DNA of 11,582 bases from an uncultured bacterium (lineage in GTDB: Bacteria > Patescibacteria > JAEDAM01 > Absconditabacterales > Absconditicoccaceae): assembly GCA_937950065.1 (NCBI GenBank), contig CALFEN010000001.1, forward strand, positions 1 to 11,582, given 5' to 3'. A program made the position numbers and the translations under genes. The notes beneath the pieces are model-generated. The model searched no databases. It was not told where the DNA came from and saw nothing but the letters and a program-made list of their open reading frames with translations. This document shows, piece by piece, positions 1-10,307 of the stretch; position 1 is the stretch's first letter; each line of letters opens with the position of its first letter.

Positions 1-2
1 TA

Positions 3-890
3 ATAACATTTGGCATCAATCTAAACGATGAGCACAAACAAAGACTTGAACAAATATGAACTCTTGAAATATTTGACAGTCCTGAATCTACAGAAGAATT
101 TGTAGCAAAATCACAATAAGCAAATGTGATATACAGCGATGGAGACTTTTTATTAGAGAGTCTGCCTCTTTTAAAAAATGTTTTTATAACTTATCCTTAT
201 ATAGAACTTGGTGTATTTGATACAGAACAGTTAAAGAAAAATGGTGTAACAATAGCAAATGCTAGAGGCGGGAACAGAGATTCTATAGTAGAATGGGTAA
301 TGTTTATGGCATTAGCATTATTTAGAAATTTCCTGCCGGCAGTGAGAACTACTACAGATATCCCTTTCTCTCTACAGGAAAGCCTGGTAGGCAAAAAAGT
401 CCTAATAATCGGGCACGGAAGTATTTGATCACAGGTAGGGGTTTTGTGCAGTGCCTTTGGTATGGAAATAGATTTTTTGGACAGATGAGATTATCTCAAA
501 CAAAAATCCCAAAATACTGACCTTGTAATAAATGCACTTAACTGTAATACCAGCAGCAAAAATTTGTTAGACAAGAATTTCTTTGCCAATCTCCAGAAAT
601 GATGTTTTTATATAACATTTGCAAGGCCTTTTACATACGATATAGACTGACTTATCAAAGCTATTAAATCAGGAATCATTGCTGGTGCTGCCATTGACTG
701 TGATCCGGAGAGTTTTGGTGATACTCAAAACGCTTTTTATCAAAAAGCATTAAAAAATTCCAAAATCTTAGTAACTCCTCATATTGCCTTTTCTACCAAG
801 CAGGCAAGTAAAAATTGAAGAGAAATAGCCATACAAAACATAGAATCATTTTTGAAATGAGAACCTCAAAATATTATAACAAAAAAATAA
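3..890 (+). pseudogene. D-isomer-specific 2-hydroxyacid dehydrogenase (NAD-binding), 5'-truncated by the window, interrupted by an in-frame TAA
   Basis: With TGA read as Gly (seven codons, at 57, 426, 486, 600, 648, 816 and 858) one frame runs to TAA 888-890. The start lies just off the left edge. Visible in order are an N-terminal catalytic half, the segment NARGGNRDSIVEW, a Rossmann motif GHGSIG (411-428) whose last Gly is TGA, the substrate-domain stretch AGAAIDCDPESF and the catalytic-His motif TPHIAFST near 774-797. The ending (ESFLKGEPQNIITKK) is typical of this NAD-dependent 2-hydroxyacid/3-phosphoglycerate dehydrogenase superfamily. The substrate is not identifiable. The oddity is a TAA at 117-119 between SQ and ANVIYSDG. 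A Gly would fit there, so one G-to-A change of TGA could have made the stop. The gene may be inactivated, may restart at GTG 126, or the base may be a sequencing error. The family call is secure; gene status is not. Confidence 0.8.
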
Positions 891-1261
891 TGTTTATAGA
901 TGCTAAATTTGATAGTGAAGGCAGTAAACTTGCCGAAAAGTTAACCTTTGTATGCAGTGATTTTGAATTTAAAAAAGAATTTGTAGACGAACTAAAAGAG
1001 AATAACTTTCTGAAATTTACGGACTCTGACAGTCTGCCGGACGTAGTAAACTGCCAGATATTGATATATTATGAAAATAATTCTTTTCTAAAAATAATAT
1101 TTTTTGATCCGGATATATCTTTCTCTGCTAAAATCTATGAAGAACCGCTTTTAAACAAAGACTTTATAAATTGGGAAAAAATACATTGATTTTTTTGGAT
1201 AGAGATAGAAGTCCCTATGGATTTCAAATGAATAGATTTTAATCTTCAATTGGAAATTTAG
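890..1261 (+). CDS. Hypothetical protein, 123 aa
   Basis: The ATG overlaps the TAA of the upstream dehydrogenase by one base (TAATG), which points to translational coupling in one transcript. The frame contains two TGA(Gly) codons, at 1187 and 1229, and ends at TAG 1259-1261; a standard-code reading would stop early at 1189. The protein is acidic, soluble-looking and rich in Phe, Asp and Glu, with alternating strand-like segments (QILIYYENNSFLKIIFF, FFWIEIEVPMDF). There is no signal peptide or membrane helix. I do not recognise a family. The coupled start and the terminator directly downstream support it as a real gene. Confidence 0.65.
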
Positions 1262-1310
1262 ATCTTGTTTGGTGTTCTTACCCAGAAATAAAACTATATA
1301 ATTAAATAAA

Positions 1311-1338
1311 AAAAAGAGTCTTATTGCAGACTCTTTTT
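1311..1338. terminator. Bidirectional intrinsic terminator
   Basis: A perfect 11-bp stem (1311-1321 with 1328-1338) closes a 6-nt loop, TATTGC. The stem core is GAGTCT/AGACTC and is flanked by an A run on the left and a T run on the right, so both strands give a hairpin followed by U residues. It sits between the convergent ends of the 890-1261 gene and tsaE, where a shared terminator is expected. Confidence 0.9.
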
Positions 1339-1363
1339 ATAAATATGGATTATAAATAATTTT

Positions 1364-1753
1364 TTATCAGATATGAATCTCTCTTGTTTGAGGATCAATT
1401 TTATCTATCTTTATCTTTTGCCAAGTTTTATCAATATAATTTTCTTCGAATTTCGGCCATTCTATACAAACATAATCAAAATCACTTATCATCTCAAGAA
1501 TTCATTTTTCTATCAGGCTTTCAAAAGATTCTAGTCTGTACATATCTATATGCAATATCTTGTTTTCATAGATATTCAAATAAGTATAAGTTGGACTCTG
1601 CACGAGATCTGGCTCTATTCCAAGTCAGGAAGCGAATCATTTGATAAAATGTGTTTTCCCGGCTCACAAGTCTCCATAAAGCAAAATTTTTTTATTTTTC
1701 TTTGAATATTCCTTTCACAAATCTATCATTTCCTGTACAGATTTTATTATCAT
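1364..1753 (-). CDS. tsaE: tRNA threonylcarbamoyladenosine biosynthesis ATPase TsaE
   Basis: The 129-aa product matches the small P-loop ATPase TsaE (YjeE), which works with TsaB and TsaD to make the t6A37 modification on ANN-decoding tRNAs in the cytoplasm. Motifs seen: Walker A GDLGAGKT (residues 27-34, its middle Gly encoded by TGA), SPTYTY (53-58), HIDMYRL (68-74) and CIEWP (96-100), in the canonical order and at normal family length. The start is ATG at 1753. The last codons are TGA (Gly129) then TAA at 1364-1366. Several other glycines (for example 38, 43 and 84) are also TGA, so the standard code would miss this gene. It stands alone, converging on the dehydrogenase unit. No Shine-Dalgarno sequence is visible before the ATG. 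Confidence 0.93.
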
Positions 1754-1790
1754 ATTTTAATTTTTTCAATAAAACTTTTTTATAATAACC

Positions 1791-1796
1791 ATTATA
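1791..1796 (-). promoter_or_regulatory. Putative -10 element for tsaE
   Basis: The minus strand reads TATAAT here, about 38 bases before the tsaE ATG, which would give a 5' leader of roughly 30 nt. No good -35 is found at 16-18 bp spacing (the hexamer there is AGAAAA). The sequence is AT-rich, so this is a weak call. Confidence 0.35.
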
Positions 1797-2281
1797 CATT
1801 TTATTTCAACAAATTTTCTTTAATTTTTTTCTGAAAAGAATATTTATATACCCACGCTCTCAAACGGATCTATTATTCATAGACTCCATTTAAGTTATCT
1901 TTCACCTGCGAGTTTTGGAAGTCATTCACCCCATAAATAAAAGATATATTATATCTCTAAAATCTCAAACATACATTTATAAATCTCCAATTATGTCTTT
2001 TGTATCAAATCACCAATAGGTGTTGATACACAATCTCCATATCTCTTATAGCAAAAGTCTAAAAACTTTCTTAATCCTTCTTTGTAAATCATAAAATCAT
2101 CATACAGAAAGAAGTTCTAGTAAGAAATTTTTTAAAAATTTAATTTTACATTTTTAGAGTTAATAAATGGTTAATTCTATATTTTTTTAACAAAATACAA
2201 ATACTGGATATGCTAAAAAACGTTATAAAATAAGTTATTTGAATAATGTTTAAAAATCTTACAATTTTCTTACTAAAAGTA
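1797..2281. other. Long intergenic stretch without a convincing gene; possible decayed coding remnant
   Basis: No frame on either strand stays open for a plausible protein even with TGA as Gly. Base composition of about 1861-1980 is near 30% GC, like the coding regions here, while 2110-2280 is visibly more AT-rich. On the minus strand short protein-like runs appear in different frames. One is a 33-codon ORF from ATG 2092 to TAA 1991 (MIYKEGLRKFLDFCYKRYG at its start); others further left are interrupted by several TAA codons. A decayed gene is possible, but chance ORFs are common at this composition. Confidence 0.4.
2001..2030. repeat. Stable inverted repeat / hairpin
   Basis: Arms TGTATCAA (2001-2008) and TTGATACA (2023-2030) pair perfectly. 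They continue inward as CACC/GGTG (2011-2014 with 2019-2022) after a 2-nt AT bulge, closing on loop AATA. No T run follows on either strand, so it does not look like a standard terminator. It could be an RNA structure or a protein-binding palindrome. Confidence 0.6.
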
Positions 2282-2310
2282 TTGACAAATATATTTTTTT
2301 ACAATATAAT
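2282..2310 (+). promoter_or_regulatory. Consensus-perfect sigma70-type promoter, rightward
   Basis: TTGACA (2282-2287), a 17-bp spacer and TATAAT (2305-2310) match the housekeeping consensus at all twelve positions with optimal spacing. The expected start is near 2317. No rightward protein gene follows: ATG 2315 gives 10 codons and ATG 2352 gives MGDMGGN. The transcript would run antisense into the 3' end of the HD-GYP gene, whose stop is at 2372. It may make a small or antisense RNA. Chance occurrence in AT-rich DNA cannot be excluded. Confidence 0.6.
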
Positions 2311-2371
2311 ATATATGTTAAAATATATTTTATATCATAAGACATAAAAAAATGTGAGACATGTGAGGTAA

Positions 2372-5300
2372 CTAGCTAGTATAAGCTGCATAAAGTTTTT
2401 CAAGAAAACTCAACAGACAAGTATCGTCAAATATTATTTGTAAAAGATCTGGATCATACCATTTACCGGATTTATCCATAATATCTTTTATAGCAGCAGG
2501 AATTGTCATATTTCTCCTGTCATATACTCTTTTTCAAAGCATAGCCTCCAGACAATCGGCTATAGCTAATACTTGTGATACAATAGGAATATCATTTCAT
2601 GATAATCATTTAGGGTATCATGATCAGTTATGCCTCTCATGATGTAAAAATACGTCCATTCCAATCTCTCTAATATCTCTATACAATTCGCTGTCAGATT
2701 CAGCGTGATCAGCATATCATTTCAACAATCTTCTCAAAATAGTTATTCAAATATTAGAATGAGTTTTGAGATTAGCATATTCATCAGAACTCAACATTCA
2801 TAATTTTCAAAGAATAACTCGCATTGTTCATATTTTCCCTATATCATGGATCACGGCCAAGGTATATTTATCTTTATCTTCTTCGGAGTCAAACATATTC
2901 AAAAACCTTTTTACTTTTTCTATATCATCTCAATATCTAGAAGTAAATTCTTCATTCTCCAATGCTTTATTCAACATATATTGTGTAATCATGTCCACCC
3001 TTTTATTATGTCAAGGAGAATAAAAAATATCTACTTTTTCAAGTACTTGTAGATACATTTTTATGTTTGTATCTAGGTGAATTAAATCAAAGTATCTATC
3101 ATATAATCTTTGGGAGAGATAATATGATAAAGTTCACGCCGGACTACTATGCATATTTTTTAATATATATTCAGAAACTATAGAGGACACATTTATATTC
3201 TCTAAATCACCTGATTGAATATCTATAACGGATTCCATTAATTCATAAAAATAGTTCATTCACTCCTGATTTTCAGATGTGATTGACTGAAGTATTTTCC
3301 GAAGGTAATTATGTTCCAGAGTACCTTTTTCTATGTTCTCCATATTTATATCAGACATTAGTGACATAAACTCTTCTATAGATTTTGATATGGTATCCAA
3401 ATCACATTTCCCCTCACTATTCAAAAAACAACAAAATTTCTTAACCTTTTTTAATAGCTTATTTGAGAAAGCAAGCAAGAAAACATTCAACAAATATATG
3501 TCCAAAATTATTGTGACAACTCATCTTTTTTCTCTGGCTGAAAATTGTATGGATTTATAATTTTCAGCTATGAATTTAGAACTATCTATAAGTTTTCTCA
3601 AAAGCTCTTTGTTGGCAAAATCACCATCCAAAGAACTAAATATATCTGTTGGAAGTTCAGTATATCAAAATAATTTCTCTCACTCTTCTATCTTGATTTC
3701 TCTAAAAAAATTCTTTATCATGAGTAAAATCGACTTTAGATAGACGATTTGTCATTCCATCATATCTTTTATAGAAACAGTAAGTTCTTTTGCTGATTTT
3801 CCGGCATCTTGAGTAATTCATTTAGATTCTATATGATCAAATAGTAATTTTATATACTGAAAACATCCATTACTCACCTCAAATAACAATGTGTACAGAT
3901 TCTTATTCAATTGTGTTCTAATTTTACTTTCTGAATTTGAGAAATTCTCTCAAGATAAAGTATCAAGGATATCGTTTCAAGTCTTTTGATCTGAAAGCCA
4001 GTAAAACATATATGCAAAAATTCTTTCCAATTTCGTTTGAGCATTAAGGCTTATCATTCCTTTTGACTTTAATACATTGTAATGATCATAAAATTCTTTT
4101 ATATATGGTTCCTGATATTTACATGCCAAACTGCCTATTCACAATCTAAATATCATCACATATATATATACTTTTACTATAAAAATCTTTATCTCTTCTC
4201 CATGAGATTCCAAAAATTCATGAATCCTATGTAATAATATAAGACTTTTTTCATAATCGTCTTGAGCCTTGAGAACTATTTTCACCAAAAAATTTATCAA
4301 ATCTCCATCATTTAACTTTAACAATGCTCAAAACTTCTTGATATCCAAATCAATATCTGTAGAAGATTCAAGCATTTTATTTATAGCCATATCGTTTATA
4401 TTGTTTATGAGAAATTGTAATATATCAACAGATTTAGCTGTATTTTGTATGTACCCTTTTCAAAGACGTTTAATATCATCAGGTAAATATGCCATTGATT
4501 TCTTTCAATGAAGAAAAACAAGACCTTTAAAATCCCTTTTTTCAAAAAACTCTACCAATTCAGAAACATTCTTATCCTCCAAATAAACATCTATAATAAT
4601 TATGTCAAAATAACCAATTCACTTTTGTTCAATTTGTTTCATTATTTCTTCCCGACTATTAACCCTCGTTAAATTACTATCCCCATCTTTAATATTATAA
4701 ACTCTATTTAACGAAGATGATAAGTTATTATCAGATTGTCATCAATTCACTCTCTGTGCAAATAAAATTTTTTGTGAAGACAATAAATTATTTTGAGTAA
4801 TGGTATCTTCATCCCTCATAGGAATATCTATATAAATGGTTGTTCAACTATCTTGATCTGAAGTGAAAGATATTTTTCATCACAAAGATTCTGTTATTAG
4901 ATGCGATAAATATGTTCATATTCAAGTTCATCATTCTTTTCAGGAAGTTATATATTTTTCAAAAAAAGTTGGTTGTATCTCTTTAGGAATTTCTCACTGA
5001 TTAGTTACTCTCGCACTATATCATCAGTTTAGGATCTCTAGATTTATAACTGTTCAATCTGGAGCAGCTTCTATAGCGTTTTTTATAATATTAAAATATA
5101 AATGATATAAGAGTTTCTTATCAGAATATAATTTCAGTTCAGTGTCCAAAGAGATGTCAGCATTATCATAAAAATAATTCACTACTAGATTCCTACTTTT
5201 CATGGCATAGGAAAAAAGCATCTCAATCTCTCTAAAAATATCGAACAGATTTACTTCTTCAATATTTAATCTATAATTTCATTCTTCCAGTTGTATAAAA

Positions 5301-6034
5301 TCGTCCTGTTCATCAATTATTCAAATAAGTTTCTTTATAACCTTAGTCAATTCATCTATAGGGACATCTCAAATAGCATCAAGTTCCTCTTGCAGACTTT
5401 CAAACAAAGTTTGTAATCATGCCAAAGGAGACCTCATTTCATGTCTTACTACTGACATCAGAGATTCCTGTCATCTTTGCTTGGCTGCGGTTTCGGTATT
5501 ATCTATTCATATTCATAATATATGTGTTACATTTCATTTATCATCAAATAAAGGCACTTTTATAAACAATAAACTTTTAGTTTTTCAGCTTTTATCATTG
5601 TGGTCTATTCTACATGTTTTGGGCAATGCATCCAACACAACTTGAGCGTCACACATATCAATCTGTTCTCAAAAACTAGTAGGAAAAAATTTGTGTGCAT
5701 CTCTTCACAATATAGTATTCATATCTTGTCATATAAAATCCAACAAGCCGTTATTCACAAGGATATAAGAGCCATCTACACTTTTTAGAGAAAGATAAGC
5801 CGGTATTTTATTTATTATTTTTAATAATGTTTCATTTTGTAACCCCATATCTTTTAGTTCTTTCTTAAGCCCATCATTTTCTCTTTCTCTATCAGACAAT
5901 TCTTTTAACAACGATAAAATAGTAGCAGCAACTACTTCAGTGTGGGTATTCTCAATATATTCTTTTAACTGTTCTGGAGTCATTCATTCGAGAGTTGGCA
6001 ATCAATCCCCTCTCCTTCTCATACTACTATCCAT
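2372..6034 (-). CDS. Multidomain signalling protein: PAS - histidine kinase - receiver - helical region - HD-GYP
   Basis: With TGA as Gly this is a continuous 1220-aa frame from ATG 6034 (a TAG precedes it in frame) to TAG 2372-2374. ATG 6022 and 5983 are alternative starts. Domains by residue: coiled coil ~30-65; PAS ~68-185; HisKA with H-box RHEMRSPLAG (His198); HATPase_c with N-box FNIIKNAIEAA (Asn319), a G1 box NQGEIP (Asn345 replaces the usual Asp) and glycine-rich GGTGIGTYLSHLI; receiver ~420-545 with phosphoacceptor candidate Asp482 in IIIIDVYLED but no N-terminal acidic pair; a helical region ~560-1000 that I do not recognise; HD-GYP ~1005-1215. The last has GHNKRV (His1009), HDIGKIG (His1063-Asp1064), HHERHNGSGYP (1131-1141, Asn1136 for the usual Asp) and IADCLEAML. 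HD-GYP domains hydrolyse c-di-GMP. There is no membrane segment, so sensing is probably cytoplasmic. It lies 68 bp downstream of the receiver/TPR gene on the same strand, probably in one operon. Confidence 0.93.
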
Positions 6035-6102
6035 CTATTGTCTATAACTAAATACAAATTAATATATATTTTTCTCATAATTGCAATATAAAATCTGATT
6101 AT

Positions 6103-8127
6103 TTATCAAGGAAAGAAATATTTTTCTTTTGCTCCCAACGCCTGTACATTCCCAGGATTAAGATGCAGACAAGCATCCAAAAACTGTTTTGATAAAGGCA
6201 GAGCGTCTTCCCTTCATGATTTTAGATAAACAGCTGAAATAAAACATGCCAATTTATCATCAACAACTTCTATCAATGTCTTACCATTTCTCCTCAAAAG
6301 GATTTCTACCCTATCTATCCACTTTATAGCTTCTTCATAATTTCACAAATAAAAGTGAGTTAAAAATATATTTAGATTTAGGTCTATATGGTCTCTATCC
6401 AGTTCTAACGCTTTTTCATAAAAAACGAGTGCTTTTTTATAACTTTCAAGTTTACTATAGCAGTATCATATTCAAACTAATATGTATAAATTCCAAATAT
6501 TCTTCCCCATTTCCTTACTTTTATCCTTGAGTTCTTTAAGTTTGAGAGCTTTCATATAACTAGAAATTGCTGCATCGTAATTGCCCAGTTCTCTATCAAA
6601 TTCCGCATATTCATAAAAAAGACGAAAATCCTCTGGTTTTATAAATTTCTCTTTACGTGGAAGCAATTTTTCCAGTTCCTGTTTTCATAATTCAAAGCAT
6701 TGTCCTTTACTAGATTGTACTCATTGCAATCTTCAGCATTTCAAAAATTGTAAGGCAATAGCTAATTTATATTTTTTCTTTGATATTTTTGGACGATCTT
6801 TTAATACTTTATTCAAGACGGTGTTCAATACTTTAAAAGCCTGTTCAAATTCTCAATTTTGTAAAAGTTTTTTTATATAAAAAACGTCTCTACCCAATTC
6901 CAAAGGATTCAATTCATAAAGTTTTCAAAGAGTCTTTAATAATTTTTTCTCCTGATTCGTCTTTTTATACAAATTCGCTAATTTTTTCCAATATTCTATA
7001 TAAAACAAATTAAGATTTATTGCCTGTAGATAAAAATGTTCTGAAGTTTTAAAGTAATAATGAGTCATTCATTGTATATCTTCATCTGTAAATCTAATAA
7101 ATCTTAACAATTTATTAGAAAAACCTACTTTATTCAAAACATTAACTATATACCCAACCCTAAAATCCTTTATAACAGACAAATCTTCTTCAGTATAGCC
7201 CTTTGACAATAAAAAATCCTTTAGATCTATTCCTTTTTCTTTCAAAATTCTTTTTAATTTTATTATTTGTTCATAAAGTTTTTTTTCTATCCTCATTTGA
7301 AAGATATCGTCTACAGTATGACAAAAATTTTCATCGCTCGAGAGATCTCAAAGTTTTAAATATATATCTCCCATAAACATAGGAACTATAGAAGTATCTT
7401 CTTTCTTTTCTTTAAGCACATTACATGCATTAATCGCCCCAGACAAATTTCAAGCATCTATTCTCTGTTGTATTTGATTCTTCAACATATCAAACTCCTG
7501 CACAATTTCTGGCTTCACAACTCAAGCTAAATTTTCAATAATTTTATCTTCAGAAATCGGCAATAATAGAGCTTTATTTACTCCAAGTTCGGTTAAATAT
7601 CCAATCTTTTGCTTATTTAATTCATAAGAAATATAAACTATATAAATTTTTGTATCTAAATCTACTTTTTCATTACTTCTATCTTTCAGCGTATTTTTCC
7701 TGATTTGATCAATCAATTGAATACATATCTTATTTCAAGATTCATCTTCTACTTTTTCATCCAATAATAATAATATTGGTCTATTTTCTCATTTTAAATT
7801 TTTTAATATAAATTCAATAAATTCTACTTCATTTCAAAAGTCTTTCATAGAACTTACTGAACTTAAACCCAGAGATCTTGAAACAATATTTTTTAAAGAA
7901 GACAAGATTGGGTTCCCTTTTTTCAAAAAAGTTAGTATCAATCCTTTCCCTCCTGTTAATTCCAAAAATTCTTTTAATGCAGAACGATTTGTCTGTTCCT
8001 CTTGAATAGACTTCGCTGAATTTACCGATGTTAAATTTTTTAAAAGACGCCTCCTTGTATGAGAAGAGTCTGATAGTGGTTTAGAAGTCGATATACGATC
8101 TTTCCCCGGAGGGACATTTATTGCCAT
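6103..8127 (-). CDS. Degenerate receiver domain plus TPR-repeat protein
   Basis: The 674-aa frame runs from ATG 8127 to TAA 6103-6105, with TGA used as Gly throughout. Residues 1-60 are Ser/Arg/Lys-rich and look disordered. Residues ~63-205 resemble a response-regulator receiver: the strand ending in ILLLLD gives Asp123 at the phosphoacceptor position, followed by a conserved-type Gly and a Ser-containing YIVYIS strand. The acidic pair of strand 1 is missing and the strand-5 Lys-Pro is LP (KALLLPIS), so it may be a pseudo-receiver. Residues ~210-490 are helical. Residues ~500-665 contain TPR-like helices, for example YSKLESYKKALVFYEKALEL and FYLGNYEEAIKWID. The likely role is a protein-protein scaffold or partner of the downstream kinase/HD-GYP protein, inferred from order and spacing only. 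Transcription starts in the AT-rich region shared with gyrB. No Shine-Dalgarno sequence is seen. Confidence 0.85.
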
Positions 8128-8149
8128 ATATTTTTAGATAATTAAGGAT

Positions 8150-8222
8150 AATCAATATATTATATATATAAATATTTATTTCAAAATCAATAGTATTTAA
8201 TTTTTTATATAATATATTGATT
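8150..8222. repeat. 17-bp perfect inverted repeat in the divergent promoter region
   Basis: The 17-base arms at 8150-8166 (beginning AATCAATATATT) and 8206-8222 (ending AATATATTGATT) are exact reverse complements separated by 39 bases. A further AATCAATA copy lies at about 8185 and a TATTGAT at about 8313. The repeat sits between the divergent starts of the receiver/TPR gene and gyrB. It could be an operator pair or a cruciform, or partly a product of extreme AT content: about 94% A+T over 8151-8280. Confidence 0.6.
8159..8164 (-). promoter_or_regulatory. Possible -10 element for the signalling operon
   Basis: The minus strand reads TATAAT about 32 bases before the ATG of the receiver/TPR gene. 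TTGAAA and TTGATT lie upstream at 14 and 20 bp spacing, neither optimal. The local sequence is nearly pure A/T, so this is only a candidate. The hexamer lies inside the left arm of the 17-bp inverted repeat. Confidence 0.3.
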
Positions 8223-8271
8223 TATTTATATAATTATATATCATATAATTTATATTTATTATATTTTAAGA

Positions 8272-8299
8272 TTGAATTTTGTTTTAAAATCTGTATAAA
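8272..8299 (+). promoter_or_regulatory. Putative gyrB promoter
   Basis: TTGAAT (8272-8277), a 16-bp spacer and TATAAA (8294-8299) form a reasonable sigma70-type promoter, with TG directly before the -10. The predicted start near 8306 gives a leader of about 70 nt that contains a small palindrome at 8330-8347. Confidence 0.5.
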
Positions 8300-8329
8300 A
8301 TAATATTGCTTTATTGATATTTAGTAAAA

Positions 8330-8347
8330 AAAAGTGATAACACTTTT
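8330..8347. promoter_or_regulatory. Palindrome in the gyrB leader (operator or weak terminator on the minus strand)
   Basis: AAAAGTG, loop ATAA and CACTTTT form a perfect 7-bp stem with a 4-nt loop, 28 bases before the gyrB ATG. On the minus strand the hairpin is followed by a run of T, resembling a weak intrinsic terminator that would stop antisense transcripts. On the plus strand it could be an operator for supercoiling-responsive control, but nothing in the sequence proves that. Confidence 0.45.
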
Positions 8348-8374
8348 AGATTTATTTGTTAAAAATTAATTAGT

Positions 8375-10274
<1,900 letters not shown>

Positions 10275-10276
<2 letters not shown>

Positions 10277-10294
10277 GACAAAGTCTTTTATATA
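10275..10294 (+). terminator. Weak hairpin overlapping the gyrB stop
   Basis: AAGAC (10275-10279) pairs with GTCTT (10283-10287) around an AAA loop and is followed by TTTATATAATAA. The stem is only 5 bp and starts inside the TAA stop codon. The next gene starts 31 bases after the stop, so partial termination or read-through into the PEBP gene are both possible. Confidence 0.3.
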
Positions 10295-10307
10295 ATAACT
10301 TTTTTTT

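Noticed and set aside
815..889. Upstream start at ATG 815 for the 890-1261 gene
   Set aside because: That segment overlaps the conserved C-terminus of the dehydrogenase in another frame; the TAATG start at 890 is better.
1384..1644. Rightward 86-aa ORF at 1384-1644
   Set aside because: It is antisense to tsaE, which has all its family motifs.
1692..1889. Leftward 65-codon ORF (MESMNNRSVGERGY...)
   Set aside because: It is Lys/Ile/Asn-rich, overlaps the tsaE start in another frame and has no recognisable motif; ORFs of this size are expected by chance when only TAA and TAG stop.
2766..3560. Rightward ORFs at 2766-3023, 2846-3052 and 3333-3560
   Set aside because: They are antisense shadows of the HD-GYP gene and have no family-like sequence.
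8128..8374. Replication origin next to gyrB
   Set aside because: The region is extremely AT-rich like an unwinding element, but I see no DnaA boxes (TTATNCACA) and no dnaA or dnaN gene.
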